From contig CAVXQE010000010.1 of NCBI GenBank assembly GCA_963763755.1, positions 346,912 through 410,911 of the forward strand: a stretch of DNA of 64,000 bases, in the 5' to 3' direction. Below are positions 45,058 to 54,223 of this stretch, in pieces. Each line of letters starts with the position of its first letter. Positions within the stretch are counted from its first letter, which is position 1. A program made the position numbers and the translations under genes. The notes under the pieces are model-generated. The model saw only the letters and a list, made by a program, of their open reading frames with translations, ran no database searches and was not told the DNA's origin. The stretch comes from Gaiellasilicea sp963763755. GTDB lineage: Bacteria > Actinomycetota > Thermoleophilia > Gaiellales > Gaiellaceae.

Positions 45058-45603
45058 TCAACCTCCTAGCCGAAACGATTCGAGCACCTCATACCGAGCC
45101 CCGGACGGGTGCAGACGTGAAAGAAAAGCAGCAGCATCGGACGACATCCAGCCGAGTGTGGGCGGCTCCGGGTGCAACCGCGGCCGTTCGCGGAAGCGGA
45201 GGACGGTGACGTGCGGCAGCCACGGACGCGCGTCGGGCCGGTAGACCCCGAGCGCGGCCAGCTCCGCCTGCACGCGCCCGGCCAGCTCCGCCCCGCTCCC
45301 GCCTGCCTCGTCGAGTGTGAGCATCCCGACGGAGCGCGTCTCCCGGTAGCCGGTGACCTCGAAACGAGGCGGTGTGGTGTCGCGTGCGGCCGCGGCGAGC
45401 ACCTCGAGAACGCCGGGGAGCTCGGCTGCGGGCCGCGAGCCGAGGAACGCGAGCGTGACATGGAGGTTGCCGGGAGGCACGACGCGGCCGACCAGCTCGC
45501 GGCGCTGCCAGTCCGCGATCGAGGAGACGACGTCGTCGGGGAGCCGTAGGGCGAGGAAGAGGCGAAGCCGGTCATCCCCGTCCACGCTACCCGCCGAGCT
45601 CAC
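45058..45603 (-). CDS. thpR: RNA 2',3'-cyclic phosphodiesterase
   Basis: 181 residues of the 2H phosphoesterase family with both H-x-T-x motifs, NLHVTLAFLG (about residue 47) and LPHVTVLRF (about 130). In other bacteria the protein opens 2',3'-cyclic ends of RNA. It starts inside the cinA stop (GTGA) and ends four bases before the recA start, placing it firmly in the cinA-recA operon, as in other actinobacteria and Firmicutes. Confidence 0.88.
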   Translation of the reverse strand: MSSAGSVDGDDRLRLFLALRLPDDVVSSIADWQRRELVGRVVPPGNLHVTLAFLGSRPAAELPGVLEVLAAAARDTTPPRFEVTGYRETRSVGMLTLDEAGGSGAELAGRVQAELAALGVYRPDARPWLPHVTVLRFRERPRLHPEPPTLGWMSSDAAAFLSRLHPSGARYEVLESFRLGG

Positions 45604-46886
45604 ACGGAATCGTCACCGTTCTGTTCCAACATTCGCCGCACGAGATGCAGGGCGGCGACGACCGAGCGACGCCTGATCGAGTCGCGGTCGCCCGGGAAGC
45701 TGAAGGACGAGCCATGTCCGCCCTTCGGGGTCTCCGCGTGGTAGTAGACGAGCCCCACGGGCTTCTCCTCGGTGCCTCCGCCAGGGCCGGCGACGCCTGT
45801 GACGGAGATCGCAACGTCGGCGCCGAGGCGCTCGCGGGCGCCGCGCGCCATGGCCTCCGCGACCTCCGCCGAGACGGCGCCGTGCTCTTCGAGCACCTCG
45901 GCCGGGACGCCGAGCTCGCCGATCTTCACCTCGTTCCCGTACGAGACGATGCCGCCCAGGACCACCTCGGACGAGCCGGGGATCGCGGTCAGGGCCGCAG
46001 CGATCAGGCCGCCGGTGCAGGACTCCGCAGTGGCGAGCTTCCAGCCGCGTTCGCGGCAGCGGTCGAGCACGATCTCCTCGACGGTGCGGCCGTCGGTCGA
46101 GTAGAGGAACCTGCCGAGTCGCTCTTCGAGCCCGGACTGGAGCTCGAGCATCCGGCCCTCCTCGCTCGGATCCGCCACGAGGTCGACGTGGATCTCGAAG
46201 CTGCGGGCGCAGATCGTGACCTCGAGCCCCTCTCCATCGCCGCCCGCCTCCTGGAAGGCCTGGGCGACCTGCGACTCGCCGGGCCCGAAGAATCTCAGGG
46301 TCCGCCGGAGCGGCGGCTTGCCCCGGTCGAGCACCCGCCGGACCCCCTCGGTCTCGAGCGCGCGCGGCCAGAGCCGCTGCAGCTCCGGCGGCGGCCCGGG
46401 AAGCACGATCACCGGCGTCCCGTCCGCCTCGACCACGAGACCTGGCGCCGTTCCTGCCAGCCCGAGCACGTCCGCGCCCTCCGGGATTGTCGCCTGCTTG
46501 GTCACACCCTGCGCGAAGTCCGCGTACGGCCGCTTCATGCGTTCTGCGGCCATGCGCGAGACACCCTCGATCTGCGCCTCGAGCTCCTCGTCCGTCCGAA
46601 GCGGCCGGCCCGCCACCCTGGCGACGACCTCCACCGTGCGATCGTCATGCGTCGGCCCGAGGCCGCCCGAGCACGCCACGAGCTCGGCGGAGGCGACGGC
46701 GTCGCGTACGGCAGCCTCGAGCTCGGCAGGATCGTCGCCGACGATCTGGATCCGCGCAGGCTCGACCCCCAGGGCGAGGAGCGAGCGAGCGAGGAACGGC
46801 CCGTTGAGATCGGTCCGCTCGCCGCGCACGAGCTCACTGCCCGTGACGACGATCACGGCCCGGGGGCGCGCTCGCCCCGGGCTCAA
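45600..46886 (-). CDS. cinA: CinA: competence/damage-inducible protein with NMN amidase domain
   Basis: 428 residues with both halves. The MoCF/COG1058 domain has VTGSELVRGERTDLNGPFLA and CSGGLGPTHDDRTVE, followed by VIVLPGPPPEL. The C-terminal nicotinamide-nucleotide amidohydrolase domain has ATAESCTGGLIAAALTAIPG and SVTGVAGPGGGTEEKPVGLV. It recycles NMN and ADP-ribose-type by-products. TTG 46886 overlaps the preceding stop (TTGA); a GTG ten codons later, giving a family-like start VIVVTGSEL, is an alternative. Confidence 0.92.
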   Translation of the reverse strand: MSPGRARPRAVIVVTGSELVRGERTDLNGPFLARSLLALGVEPARIQIVGDDPAELEAAVRDAVASAELVACSGGLGPTHDDRTVEVVARVAGRPLRTDEELEAQIEGVSRMAAERMKRPYADFAQGVTKQATIPEGADVLGLAGTAPGLVVEADGTPVIVLPGPPPELQRLWPRALETEGVRRVLDRGKPPLRRTLRFFGPGESQVAQAFQEAGGDGEGLEVTICARSFEIHVDLVADPSEEGRMLELQSGLEERLGRFLYSTDGRTVEEIVLDRCRERGWKLATAESCTGGLIAAALTAIPGSSEVVLGGIVSYGNEVKIGELGVPAEVLEEHGAVSAEVAEAMARGARERLGADVAISVTGVAGPGGGTEEKPVGLVYYHAETPKGGHGSSFSFPGDRDSIRRRSVVAALHLVRRMLEQNGDDSV

Positions 46887-47605
46887 TTCGCGTCGGCGGC
46901 GAAGATCTTCTTCGCAGTCACGAAGACGCCCTGCGCCTTGACCGCAGGGGCGAGCTTCACGCGATTGCCGTTCAGCTTGACCAGGACGTTCCGCGGCGTC
47001 TCGAGCTGCAGCCAGAGCACCTTGCCGTCGAAGCGCTGGCGCTGCCCTTTCTCGAGCGTGCCCTGATAGAGAACGTTCCCGAGCGCGCTCTTGGCGCGCA
47101 CCATCATGTACGAGTCACCGCGCGTCGCGCGCAGCTCGAGCCTGGCCGACCCGGACACCTGCTGCACCTTCGCCGCCTTCGGCGTCGTGTTCAAGCCGTG
47201 GATGTCCTCGTTCGGCGCGTTGCCGAACCGCCAGGCGGCGATCACGAGGGCAGCGAGAAGCCCGATCGCGATCAGCCCCAGCAGGACGAAGCTCGACTCC
47301 CGCCGGTCTGCCCGTCTGGCGCGAGCGGCGGGCACCCGTCGAGGCGAGCGTACGGGGCCGTCCTCCTCGCCCACGACGAAGCGGGAGTTGTACTCGTCGA
47401 CGTAGAGCTGTCCGTCGAGCCCCAGGTACTCCGCGTAGGAGCGGAGAAAGCCCTTGATGTAGGTGTGCGAGGGCAGCAGCTCGAAGCGCTCGTCCTCGAG
47501 GGCTCGGAGGTACTTGCCGCGGATCTTGGTGCCGTGCTCTGCGTCCGTGAACTCGATGTGGCGGCGGAGACGAGCCTCCCGGAGGCTGTTGCCGATCTCG
47601 AACAT
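46883..47605 (-). CDS. RodZ-like membrane protein (HTH, TM, DUF4115)
   Basis: 240 residues. A Cro-like helix-turn-helix region (IGNSLREARLRRHIEFTDAE ... YLRALEDERFELLPSHTYIKGF) is followed by a basic linker, one membrane helix (about residues 108-128) and an outer beta domain (ARLELRATRGDSYMMVRAKS). This is the RodZ plan, which links MreB to the envelope, though no mreB is in this window. ATG 47605 is chosen over 47614: TACCAT (47613-47618 on the minus strand) ends seven bases upstream and would contain the earlier ATG. It leads the cinA-recA operon. Confidence 0.85.
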   Translation of the reverse strand: MFEIGNSLREARLRRHIEFTDAEHGTKIRGKYLRALEDERFELLPSHTYIKGFLRSYAEYLGLDGQLYVDEYNSRFVVGEEDGPVRSPRRVPAARARRADRRESSFVLLGLIAIGLLAALVIAAWRFGNAPNEDIHGLNTTPKAAKVQQVSGSARLELRATRGDSYMMVRAKSALGNVLYQGTLEKGQRQRFDGKVLWLQLETPRNVLVKLNGNRVKLAPAVKAQGVFVTAKKIFAADAN

Positions 47606-47612
47606 TCGCCGC

Positions 47613-47618
47613 ATGGTA
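47613..47618 (-). promoter_or_regulatory. Candidate -10 box TACCAT, leaderless rodZ-like gene
   Basis: On the minus strand TACCAT ends seven bases before ATG 47605 and overlaps a possible earlier ATG at 47614. This would be the promoter of the rodZ-like-cinA-thpR-recA-recX row. Confidence 0.45.
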
Positions 47619-47638
47619 GCGGCCGTGTCCGCCAGCGC

Positions 47639-48001
47639 CTAGTCAGCGACGAACGAGAGCACGGCGTAGACCGCGACCGAGCCGGCCGCGGTCAGCGCAA
47701 GCACGAATCCGAGCAGGCCGAGGAACCTGCCGACCCGTGCCGTTCGACTCCCTCGTGGGTGGCCGAGCGTCGGCGCAAGACGCGAACGGGCCCGGCGGGC
47801 GAGCGCCCAGGCGAGCAGGCCGAGGGCCGCCGCCAGCGGGATCGCTGCCGCGGCGTGCATGAGCTCGTATTTCTCCGACCGGCCCGTCGCCAAGATGGCG
47901 ACGGGGAGCACGGCGACCGAGAGCAGGCCGACGAAGACGGACAGGCGCGCGCTACCGGGGCGCGGCGGTCCGCCGTTACTGCTTTTTGTAGGGACGGCCA
48001 A
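47639..48001 (-). CDS. Small membrane protein, unknown function
   Basis: 120 residues with three predicted helices (about 20-40, 48-67 and 92-115) and an arginine-rich loop between the second and third. It starts at TTG 48001 inside the end of the permease gene (26-base overlap), the only start before the first helix. Its place at the end of the ABC operon could be incidental. Family not recognised. Confidence 0.65.
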   Translation of the reverse strand: MAVPTKSSNGGPPRPGSARLSVFVGLLSVAVLPVAILATGRSEKYELMHAAAAIPLAAALGLLAWALARRARSRLAPTLGHPRGSRTARVGRFLGLLGFVLALTAAGSVAVYAVLSFVAD

Positions 48002-49169
48002 CAGCTGCCGGCGGGATCGAGCGGCCGATGACTCCGGCGACCGCGATCAGGGTGAGCACATACGGGAGAGCCTGGAAGAGAACGGCGGCCGAATCCGAGT
48101 AGGCGGGCAGCCGCTGGGCGAGGGCGCTCGAGAAGCCGAAGAGAAGGCAGGCCGCCGCCGCTCCCCACGGCCGCCAGTTGCCGAAGATGACCGCGGCCAG
48201 CGCGATGTACCCCTTTCCCGCTGTCATGTTCTGGTTGAACGAGTTCACGAACCCGATCGAGAGATAGGCGCCCCCGAGCGCCGCGAGGATGCCCGAGAGG
48301 ATCACCGACGCATAGCGAATCTTGTACACGGAGATGCCGACCGTGTCGGCGGCGCGTGGATGCTCGCCGACGGCGCGGATCCGCAGCCCGATCGGTGTCT
48401 TGAACATCACGACCCAGGTGAGGAGGACGGTCAGCGCTGCGAGCCAGATCATCAGGTTCAGCTGGCCGAGCACAGGCCCGATGAAGTACCAGTCCGACAG
48501 GAAGTTGAGGTGGACGTCCGGAATCTCGGAGATGTCCGGCGGCGTTCCCTCGCCGCCGTAGATGTCGATGAAGAGATAGCCGGTGATTCCGAGAGCGAGG
48601 AAGTTGATCGCAAACCCGCCCACGATCTGATCCGCGCGCAGGTGGATCGCAAAGAACGCGTGGACGAGCGCGAATGCTCCCCCGGCCAGAGCCGCGCACA
48701 GGAGCCCGAGCGCCCACGAGTTCAGCTTGTCGGCGCCGAGGATGCCGAAGAAGGCACCCGAGAGCATCATCCCCTCGAGGGCGATGTTCACGACGCCGCT
48801 CCGCTCCGAGAAGAGGCCACCCATCGCGGCGAACGCGAGCGGGGTCGCGTACCGGAGCATGGCGGCCGTCAGCGCCGACCAGACGACCACCTGGTCGAGG
48901 TGGCCGACGCTCGACCTCGTCGCGAGGTAGCCGAGCGCGATCCCGAGGACGCCGATCACCACCGCCCCCCAGCCGAGCCGCCGCACGCCGCGGCTGAGGG
49001 CGCCGATCCCGAGTGCGATCGCGACCACTCCGATCACGACCGGAACGACCGGGTTGCGGATCGAGAGCGGCGGCAGCGCGATCCAGAAGGCGACGATGCC
49101 GACGAGGATCCCGATCCAGGCGACAGCGCGACCGCCGCGCGGCAGCCGTTCGCGCAAACGTTCGATCAT
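47976..49169 (-). CDS. ABC transporter permease, nucleoside (BMP) type, second subunit
   Basis: 397 residues with about ten helices. The branched-chain/nucleoside permease signature is seen in LFSERSGVVNIALEGMMLSGAFFG, and later in TPIGLRIRAVGEHPRAADTVGISV. This corresponds to NupQ/YufQ-type subunits, which pair with a second permease, one double ATPase and a BMP lipoprotein to import nucleosides. The start overlaps the upstream permease by four bases. Confidence 0.9.
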   Translation of the reverse strand: MIERLRERLPRGGRAVAWIGILVGIVAFWIALPPLSIRNPVVPVVIGVVAIALGIGALSRGVRRLGWGAVVIGVLGIALGYLATRSSVGHLDQVVVWSALTAAMLRYATPLAFAAMGGLFSERSGVVNIALEGMMLSGAFFGILGADKLNSWALGLLCAALAGGAFALVHAFFAIHLRADQIVGGFAINFLALGITGYLFIDIYGGEGTPPDISEIPDVHLNFLSDWYFIGPVLGQLNLMIWLAALTVLLTWVVMFKTPIGLRIRAVGEHPRAADTVGISVYKIRYASVILSGILAALGGAYLSIGFVNSFNQNMTAGKGYIALAAVIFGNWRPWGAAAACLLFGFSSALAQRLPAYSDSAAVLFQALPYVLTLIAVAGVIGRSIPPAAVGRPYKKQ

Positions 49170-50455
49170 TCGGTCGCCGCCACGACTCTCCGCCGCCGCC
49201 GCTTACGCAGACCGAACACCGAGAGGATCAGCACGTCGGCGCCGACGAACAGCACGACGAGGCCCTGGATCAGGAGGGTCAGGTTCGACGCGAGGTCGGG
49301 ACGGAAGATCTCGGGATCGAGATTGCGTGTCGACGTACCGGTGATGAGCCCCGCGAACAAGAGCGCAGAGAGCGCGACGCCGACTGCCGTGTTTCGCCCC
49401 AGGAGGGCGACCGCGATTCCGGTGAACCCTATCGTCGTGAGGAGCACGTCGTTCGTGTTGATTCGGTACTGCCAGCCGACGATGTCGATCGCTCCGGCGA
49501 GCCCGGCGAACGTCCCGGAGATGGCCATCGCCAGGAAGTAGTTGCGCGCGACCGAGATGCCGCCGTAGCGTGCCGCCTCGGGGTTGTAGCCGACTGCGCG
49601 CACCTCGTAGCCGAGCGTGGTGCGGTTGAGCACGATCCAGTACACGACGAGGGCGGAGATCGCGAGGAAGAAGCCGACATGGAGCCCCTGCAGGAGCGGA
49701 TCGCCCCAGAAGACCTTCAGCTTCGACTCGTCGAGCACGTCGTTCGACACGGGCACGAACTCCTGCGTGTCGTTCTGCAGCGGGCCACCCAACCCGAACA
49801 GGAAGACGCCGACCCAGATCGCGATCCAGTTGAGCATGATCGTCGTGATCACCTCGTGGGCGCCGACGAGTGCCTTGAGCAACCCGGCAATTCCGGCCCA
49901 GGCGGCACCTGCGAGCGCACCGGCGACGATTGCGAAGACGACGTGCAGGAAGGAGGGCAGCTGGGGCAGCGACGACCCGATCCAGACGGCGATGATTGCC
50001 CCGACGAGATACTGGCCCTGCCCGCCGATGTTGAACATCCCGCAGCGGAACGCGAAGGCGACGGCGAGCCCGGTGAACACGAGCGGCACCCAGATGATCA
50101 GCGTCTGCTGCAGGTTGACCGCCGCAAGGGACTCGAAGTCGTTCACGTTCCACGGGAACCAGATGTGGGCGTCGGTGAACGGAATTCGAAGCTCGTACGA
50201 CCCGACCTGGAAGAACCAGTTGAAGCCCGCGCCTTCGAAGATCGCCTTGTACGTGTTGAGGGGGTTCTTCCCGGTCGTGGCCAGGACGACGAGGCCACCG
50301 ATCAGAAAGGCGAGGACCAGGGTCAGCAGCGGTACGGCGATCCCGCCGGCCTTGTGCGCGAGCGCAAGCCGGGTGGCGAAGCTCGGCGGGGGATCGCTCC
50401 CGGCGGGCGGGCTCTCGACGTTCCCGCCGCCCTCCGCCGGCGTCGAGTCGCTCAC
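49166..50455 (-). CDS. ABC transporter permease, nucleoside (BMP) type, first subunit
   Basis: 429 residues. A low-complexity Gly/Pro/Ser N-terminus of about 25 residues precedes about ten helices. Signature stretches are FRCGMFNIGGQGQYLVGAI and TTLGYEVRAVGYNPEAARYGG. It is the NupP/YufP-type partner of the next permease. The arginine-rich C-terminus (LRKRRRRR) is cytoplasmic. It overlaps the ATPase gene by four bases. Confidence 0.9.
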   Translation of the reverse strand: MSDSTPAEGGGNVESPPAGSDPPPSFATRLALAHKAGGIAVPLLTLVLAFLIGGLVVLATTGKNPLNTYKAIFEGAGFNWFFQVGSYELRIPFTDAHIWFPWNVNDFESLAAVNLQQTLIIWVPLVFTGLAVAFAFRCGMFNIGGQGQYLVGAIIAVWIGSSLPQLPSFLHVVFAIVAGALAGAAWAGIAGLLKALVGAHEVITTIMLNWIAIWVGVFLFGLGGPLQNDTQEFVPVSNDVLDESKLKVFWGDPLLQGLHVGFFLAISALVVYWIVLNRTTLGYEVRAVGYNPEAARYGGISVARNYFLAMAISGTFAGLAGAIDIVGWQYRINTNDVLLTTIGFTGIAVALLGRNTAVGVALSALLFAGLITGTSTRNLDPEIFRPDLASNLTLLIQGLVVLFVGADVLILSVFGLRKRRRRRVVAATE

Positions 50456-51978
50456 GCCGCCTTCCTGCCCGCGCCGGTCATCGCGATACCGAGCTCGTCC
50501 TCGGTGACGCCCGGAGCGAACTCGCCCACGATCTCGCCCTCGTAGAGCACGAGGATCCGGTCGGAGAGCGAGAGGATCTCCTCCAGCTCCAGTGAGACGA
50601 GCAGCACTGCGCGGCCCTCGTCCCGCTCCTCGACGAGACGGCGGTGGACGAACTCGATCGCCCCGACGTCGAGACCTCGCGTCGGCTGGGCCGCGATCAG
50701 CACCTTGGGGTTGCGATCGATCTCGCGCGCGAGCACGACCTTCTGCTGATTACCCCCCGAGAGGCCACCGGCGAGCGTCTGCGGGCCACCGCCGCGAACG
50801 TCGAACTCCTTTAGCAGGCCCCGAGCCTTCTCCGCCAGACGCTTCGGGAACAGCCAGCCGAAGCGTGAGGCGGGCGGATGGTCGTAGTCGTGGAGGGCGA
50901 TGTTCTCCGCGAGCGAGAAGTCGAGGACGAGCCCGCGCCGCTGCCGGTCCTCGGGGATGTGGCCGAGACCGGCATCGAGGCAGTCGCGGCAGCCCTCGTC
51001 GGTGACGTCCTCGGTCCCGATCAGGACCCGCCCCGACTTCACCTTGCGCAGGCCGGCGATCGCGTCGATCAGCTCGGTCTGGCCGTTCCCGTCGACGCCG
51101 GCGAGGCCGACGATCTCGCCGCCGCGGACCTCGAACGACACGTTCCGGACCTTCTCGAACGCACGGTCGTCGTCGACCGTCAGCCCTTCGATTCTGAGCA
51201 GCGGCTCCGTCGGCTCGCCGGGGCGTTTGTCAACCCGCAGCAGCACCTCGCGGCCGACCATCAGGCGCGCCAGACTCTCCTCGGTCGCTCCTGCCGCCGG
51301 CAGCGTCTCGATCTTCTTGCCGCGGCGCAGCACCGTGATCCGGTCGGCGATCTCGGTCACCTCGTTCAGCTTGTGGCTGATGAAGATGATCGACTTGCCC
51401 TGCTCGGTCAGGCTGCGCACGATCGCGAAGAGCTCCTGTGCCTCCTGCGGGGTCAGCACCGCCGTCGGCTCGTCGAGCACGAGGATGTCCGCGCCACGGT
51501 AGAGCGCCTTCAGGATCTCCACCCGCTGTTGCTGGCCCACGGTGATGTCCCGGACCATCGCGCGGGGGTCGACGGCGAGCCCGAAGCGGGTCGAGATGTC
51601 CTGCACGCGCTTCTCGGCCGCGGTGTAATCGAGGAGGACGCCGTTGTGCACCGGCTCGGTCGCCAGCACGATGTTCTCGGCGACCGTCATCACCGGGATC
51701 AGCATGAAGTGCTGGTGCACCATGCCGACCCCGCCCTCGATCGCAGCCCGCGGCGACCCTAGCTCGGCGTGCTTGCCGTTGATCAGGATCTCGCCCTCGT
51801 CCGGCCGGTAGAGGCCGTAGAGGACGTTCATCAGGGTCGACTTCCCCGCCCCGTTCTCGCCCAGCAGCGCGTGCACCTCGCCCTTGCGCAGGTCGAAGTC
51901 GACGTTGTCGTTCGCGACGATGCCCGGGAACCGCTTGGTGATGCCGCGAAGTTCAAGAACGGGCCGCTCGTCCGCCAT
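50452..51978 (-). CDS. ABC transporter double ATPase, nucleoside (BMP) type
   Basis: 508 residues with two ABC domains. The first has Walker A LLGENGAGKSTLMN, signature ITVGQQQRVEILKALY and Walker B ILVLDEPTAVL. The second has a degenerate Walker A, GVDGNGQTELID (lacking GKS), but a good LSGGNQQKVVLAREI. This asymmetric pair is normal for NupO/RbsA-type ATPases. It powers uptake through the two downstream permeases. ATG 51978 lies six bases after TAGGAT on the minus strand, so ATPase and permeases have their own promoter apart from the binding-protein genes. Confidence 0.92.
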   Translation of the reverse strand: MADERPVLELRGITKRFPGIVANDNVDFDLRKGEVHALLGENGAGKSTLMNVLYGLYRPDEGEILINGKHAELGSPRAAIEGGVGMVHQHFMLIPVMTVAENIVLATEPVHNGVLLDYTAAEKRVQDISTRFGLAVDPRAMVRDITVGQQQRVEILKALYRGADILVLDEPTAVLTPQEAQELFAIVRSLTEQGKSIIFISHKLNEVTEIADRITVLRRGKKIETLPAAGATEESLARLMVGREVLLRVDKRPGEPTEPLLRIEGLTVDDDRAFEKVRNVSFEVRGGEIVGLAGVDGNGQTELIDAIAGLRKVKSGRVLIGTEDVTDEGCRDCLDAGLGHIPEDRQRRGLVLDFSLAENIALHDYDHPPASRFGWLFPKRLAEKARGLLKEFDVRGGGPQTLAGGLSGGNQQKVVLAREIDRNPKVLIAAQPTRGLDVGAIEFVHRRLVEERDEGRAVLLVSLELEEILSLSDRILVLYEGEIVGEFAPGVTEDELGIAMTGAGRKAA

Positions 51979-51984
51979 CGCGCG

Positions 51985-51990
51985 ATCCTA
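51985..51990 (-). promoter_or_regulatory. Candidate -10 box TAGGAT, leaderless ABC ATPase
   Basis: On the minus strand TAGGAT (51990-51985) ends six bases before ATG 51978; the spacer CGCGCG has no ribosome site. Confidence 0.5.
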
Positions 51991-52034
51991 ACCTCATGGC
52001 GCAGGTAGGGGGATCCGCAGGAGCCCGCGCTGGG

Positions 52035-53108
52035 CTAGCCGACGGTTTCCGGGATGTTCTTGATCTGGCCCGAGGCGATCTGATCCTGCACGCGGTTGAC
52101 CTGCGCAACGACGTCGGCCGGCACGTCGCTGGCGATCTTGCCGAGCCCGACCCCGCCCGAGGCGACGTCGAAGATGGTGTTCGTCCCGCCCGAGAACGAC
52201 CCGTCCTGCGCGGCCTGCACCGTCTGAAAGACCGCGACGTCGACCTTCTTCAGGGCGCTCGTGAGGATGTGGGGGCCGAGGTACGACTGGTCGGCGTCGA
52301 CACCGATGCCGCGAACGTTCTTCTCCTTGGCCGCGGAGAGCGCACCGAGACCACACTGGCCGGCGACCTGGAAGATCACATGCGCCCCACGGGCGATCTG
52401 GTCGAGCGCGAGCTCCTTGCACTTCGCCTGGTCGACGAAGTCCTGCGAGTAGGCGTTCAGCGTCGTGATCCCCGGGACGGCCTTCCTGGCGCCGGCCCGG
52501 TAGCCCGCGATGTACCGGTCGACCGGCGGGATCTTCTGTCCGCCGACCGATCCGATCACCTGCTGCGAGCCGCCCTCCTGCTTGGTCACGAGCCCGGCGA
52601 GGTACCCGACGAGGTAGCCCGCCTCCTGCTCCTTGAAGAGCAGGCCGCGGACGTTCTTGGGCTTCGACTTCATCGCCGTCTGGTCGAAGTCGATGATCGC
52701 GAAGTTCGTCTCCGGGAACTGCTTCGCGACGGTGTCCAGCGCATCCGCCATCAGGAAGCCGACGGCGATCACGAGGTCGTACTTCGCCTTTGCCAGACTG
52801 CTGAGGTTGGGGACGTAGTCGGCGTTGGTGCGCGAGACGACGACGCGTCCCTGCACCCCGAGCTCGCTTTCCGCCTGCTGGAGCCCATTGTTTGCGAGGA
52901 AGTTGAACGAGCGGTCGTCCAGACCCCCGATGTCGGTGACGAGCCCGACCTTGATCGCCGGCCCTTTCGAGGTGGTGTCCGCCGTCGTGCCGGCGGCCTC
53001 GGTCGCCGTTGTGCCGGTCGTCGCGGCGTTGTCGTCGCTGCCACACCCGGCGACGGCGACCAGCAGCACGAGGGAGAGGACGGACAGCCGCTTCACAAAC
53101 GTAGTCAT
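52035..53108 (-). CDS. BMP-family nucleoside-binding lipoprotein
   Basis: 357 residues. A lipoprotein signal peptide ends in VAGC (Cys22), followed by a Thr/Ala-rich tether and a periplasmic-binding-protein fold: VGLVTDIGGLDDRSFNFLAN, LVIAVGFLMADAL, and KNVRGLLFKEQEAGYLVGYL. This family binds purine and other nucleosides for the ABC importer whose genes follow. It is paralogous to the next gene (identical GLDDRSFNFLAN and DFVDQAKCKE). Its ATG comes directly after a strong hairpin and no Shine-Dalgarno is visible; GTG at residue 5 is an alternative start. Confidence 0.92.
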   Translation of the reverse strand: MTTFVKRLSVLSLVLLVAVAGCGSDDNAATTGTTATEAAGTTADTTSKGPAIKVGLVTDIGGLDDRSFNFLANNGLQQAESELGVQGRVVVSRTNADYVPNLSSLAKAKYDLVIAVGFLMADALDTVAKQFPETNFAIIDFDQTAMKSKPKNVRGLLFKEQEAGYLVGYLAGLVTKQEGGSQQVIGSVGGQKIPPVDRYIAGYRAGARKAVPGITTLNAYSQDFVDQAKCKELALDQIARGAHVIFQVAGQCGLGALSAAKEKNVRGIGVDADQSYLGPHILTSALKKVDVAVFQTVQAAQDGSFSGGTNTIFDVASGGVGLGKIASDVPADVVAQVNRVQDQIASGQIKNIPETVG

Positions 53109-53146
53109 ACCGGAAGGGGCGGGACCGAAACCCCGCCCCTTCCGGT
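53109..53146 (-). terminator. 15-bp hairpin between the two BMP genes
   Basis: ACCGGAAGGGGCGGG and its exact complement around an eight-base loop. It lies 12 bases after the stop of the upstream BMP gene and ends at the base before the ATG of the downstream one. It probably terminates most transcripts of the first gene and may also hinder translation of the second; no T-run follows. Confidence 0.65.
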
Positions 53147-53158
53147 GAACGCAGAGTC

Positions 53159-54223
53159 CTAGCCCGAGGCGGGCGGGGACTGCTGGGTGACCTTGATCTT
53201 GCCGGTGGCGATCTGCAGCCTGACGCCGGCGAGGGCCTTCCGCCACGACGCCTGTGTCCGCGTGGAGATCCTGCCGTAGCCGACGCCGTTGTTCTTCACG
53301 GTGAAGACGGCGTTGAAGTTCGTCTTGAACTTCGCGCGCGTGGCCTTGGCGTCCTCGATCGTCTTGAACACGGCCACGTCGACCTTCTTCGTGGCGCTCG
53401 TCAGGACGTGGTTGCCGAGGTAGCCCTGGTCGGCATCGACGCCGATGCCGAAGACGCCCTTCTCCTTGGCGGCGCTGAGGACGCCGAGGCCGCACTGACC
53501 GGCGACCTGGAAGACGACCGACGCGCCGTTCGCGATGTGGTTGAGCGCCGCTTCCTTGCACTTCGCCTGATCGACGAAGTCCTGGGAGTAGCTGTGCTCG
53601 ACCTTCACGGCCGGGTAGGCCGCCTTGGCGCCCTGGTAGTAGCCGCCGATGAACCGGTCGACCGGCGGGATCTTCAGACCGCCGACCGCCGCGATCACAC
53701 CCGCGCTATTCGGGGTGTTCTTCGCCACGAGCCCGGCGAGATACCCAACCAGGTAGCCGGCTTCCTGCTCCTTGAAGAGCAGGCCCCGGATGTTCGTCGG
53801 CCTGGGAGCCTTTGCGAAGTCCTTCGCGGCACCCGAGTTGTCGATGATCGCGAACTTCGTCTTCGGGAAGCGGCTCGCCACAGCTTGTGTGGCGTCGCCC
53901 ATCAGGAAGCCGACCGAGATGACGAGGTTGTAGCCACCACGAGCCGCAGCCGTGAGGTTCGGAACGTAGTCGGCGTTCGACTTCGAGATGAACACCCGAC
54001 CCTGGATCTTCAGCTGCGTCTTCGCCTGGGCGAGACCCTTGTTCGCCAGGAAGTTGAACGAGCGATCGTCGAGACCGCCGATGTCCGTCACGAGCGCAAC
54101 TCTGTACGGCGCAGGCGCCGCCTTGACATCCGTCTTCGCAGAACCCGTGCCGGCGCCGAGCGCCAGCGTCAGGACCGCGATAAGTGCCGCCGCGACGAGC
54201 GGCATAAACGTACGTACTTTCAC
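53159..54223 (-). CDS. BMP-family nucleoside-binding protein, second paralogue
   Basis: 354 residues. A signal peptide (about 1-29, cut near GSAKT) has no lipobox cysteine, so unlike its neighbour this copy seems to be released or tethered otherwise. The binding domain has VALVTDIGGLDDRSFNFLAN, LVISVGFLMGDAT and NIRGLLFKEQEAGYLVGYL, and QCGLGVLSAAKEKGVFGIGV. GTG 54223 follows AAGGAGGG at normal spacing, the best ribosome site in the transporter region, suggesting strong expression. Duplication of binding proteins may widen the range of nucleosides taken up. Confidence 0.92.
   Translation of the reverse strand: MKVRTFMPLVAAALIAVLTLALGAGTGSAKTDVKAAPAPYRVALVTDIGGLDDRSFNFLANKGLAQAKTQLKIQGRVFISKSNADYVPNLTAAARGGYNLVISVGFLMGDATQAVASRFPKTKFAIIDNSGAAKDFAKAPRPTNIRGLLFKEQEAGYLVGYLAGLVAKNTPNSAGVIAAVGGLKIPPVDRFIGGYYQGAKAAYPAVKVEHSYSQDFVDQAKCKEAALNHIANGASVVFQVAGQCGLGVLSAAKEKGVFGIGVDADQGYLGNHVLTSATKKVDVAVFKTIEDAKATRAKFKTNFNAVFTVKNNGVGYGRISTRTQASWRKALAGVRLQIATGKIKVTQQSPPASG

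Noticed and set aside
45590..45640. LexA/SOS box upstream of recA
   Set aside because: No GAAC-N4-GTTC-like dyad was found near recA, thpR or cinA starts; short GAAC or GTTC words are isolated.
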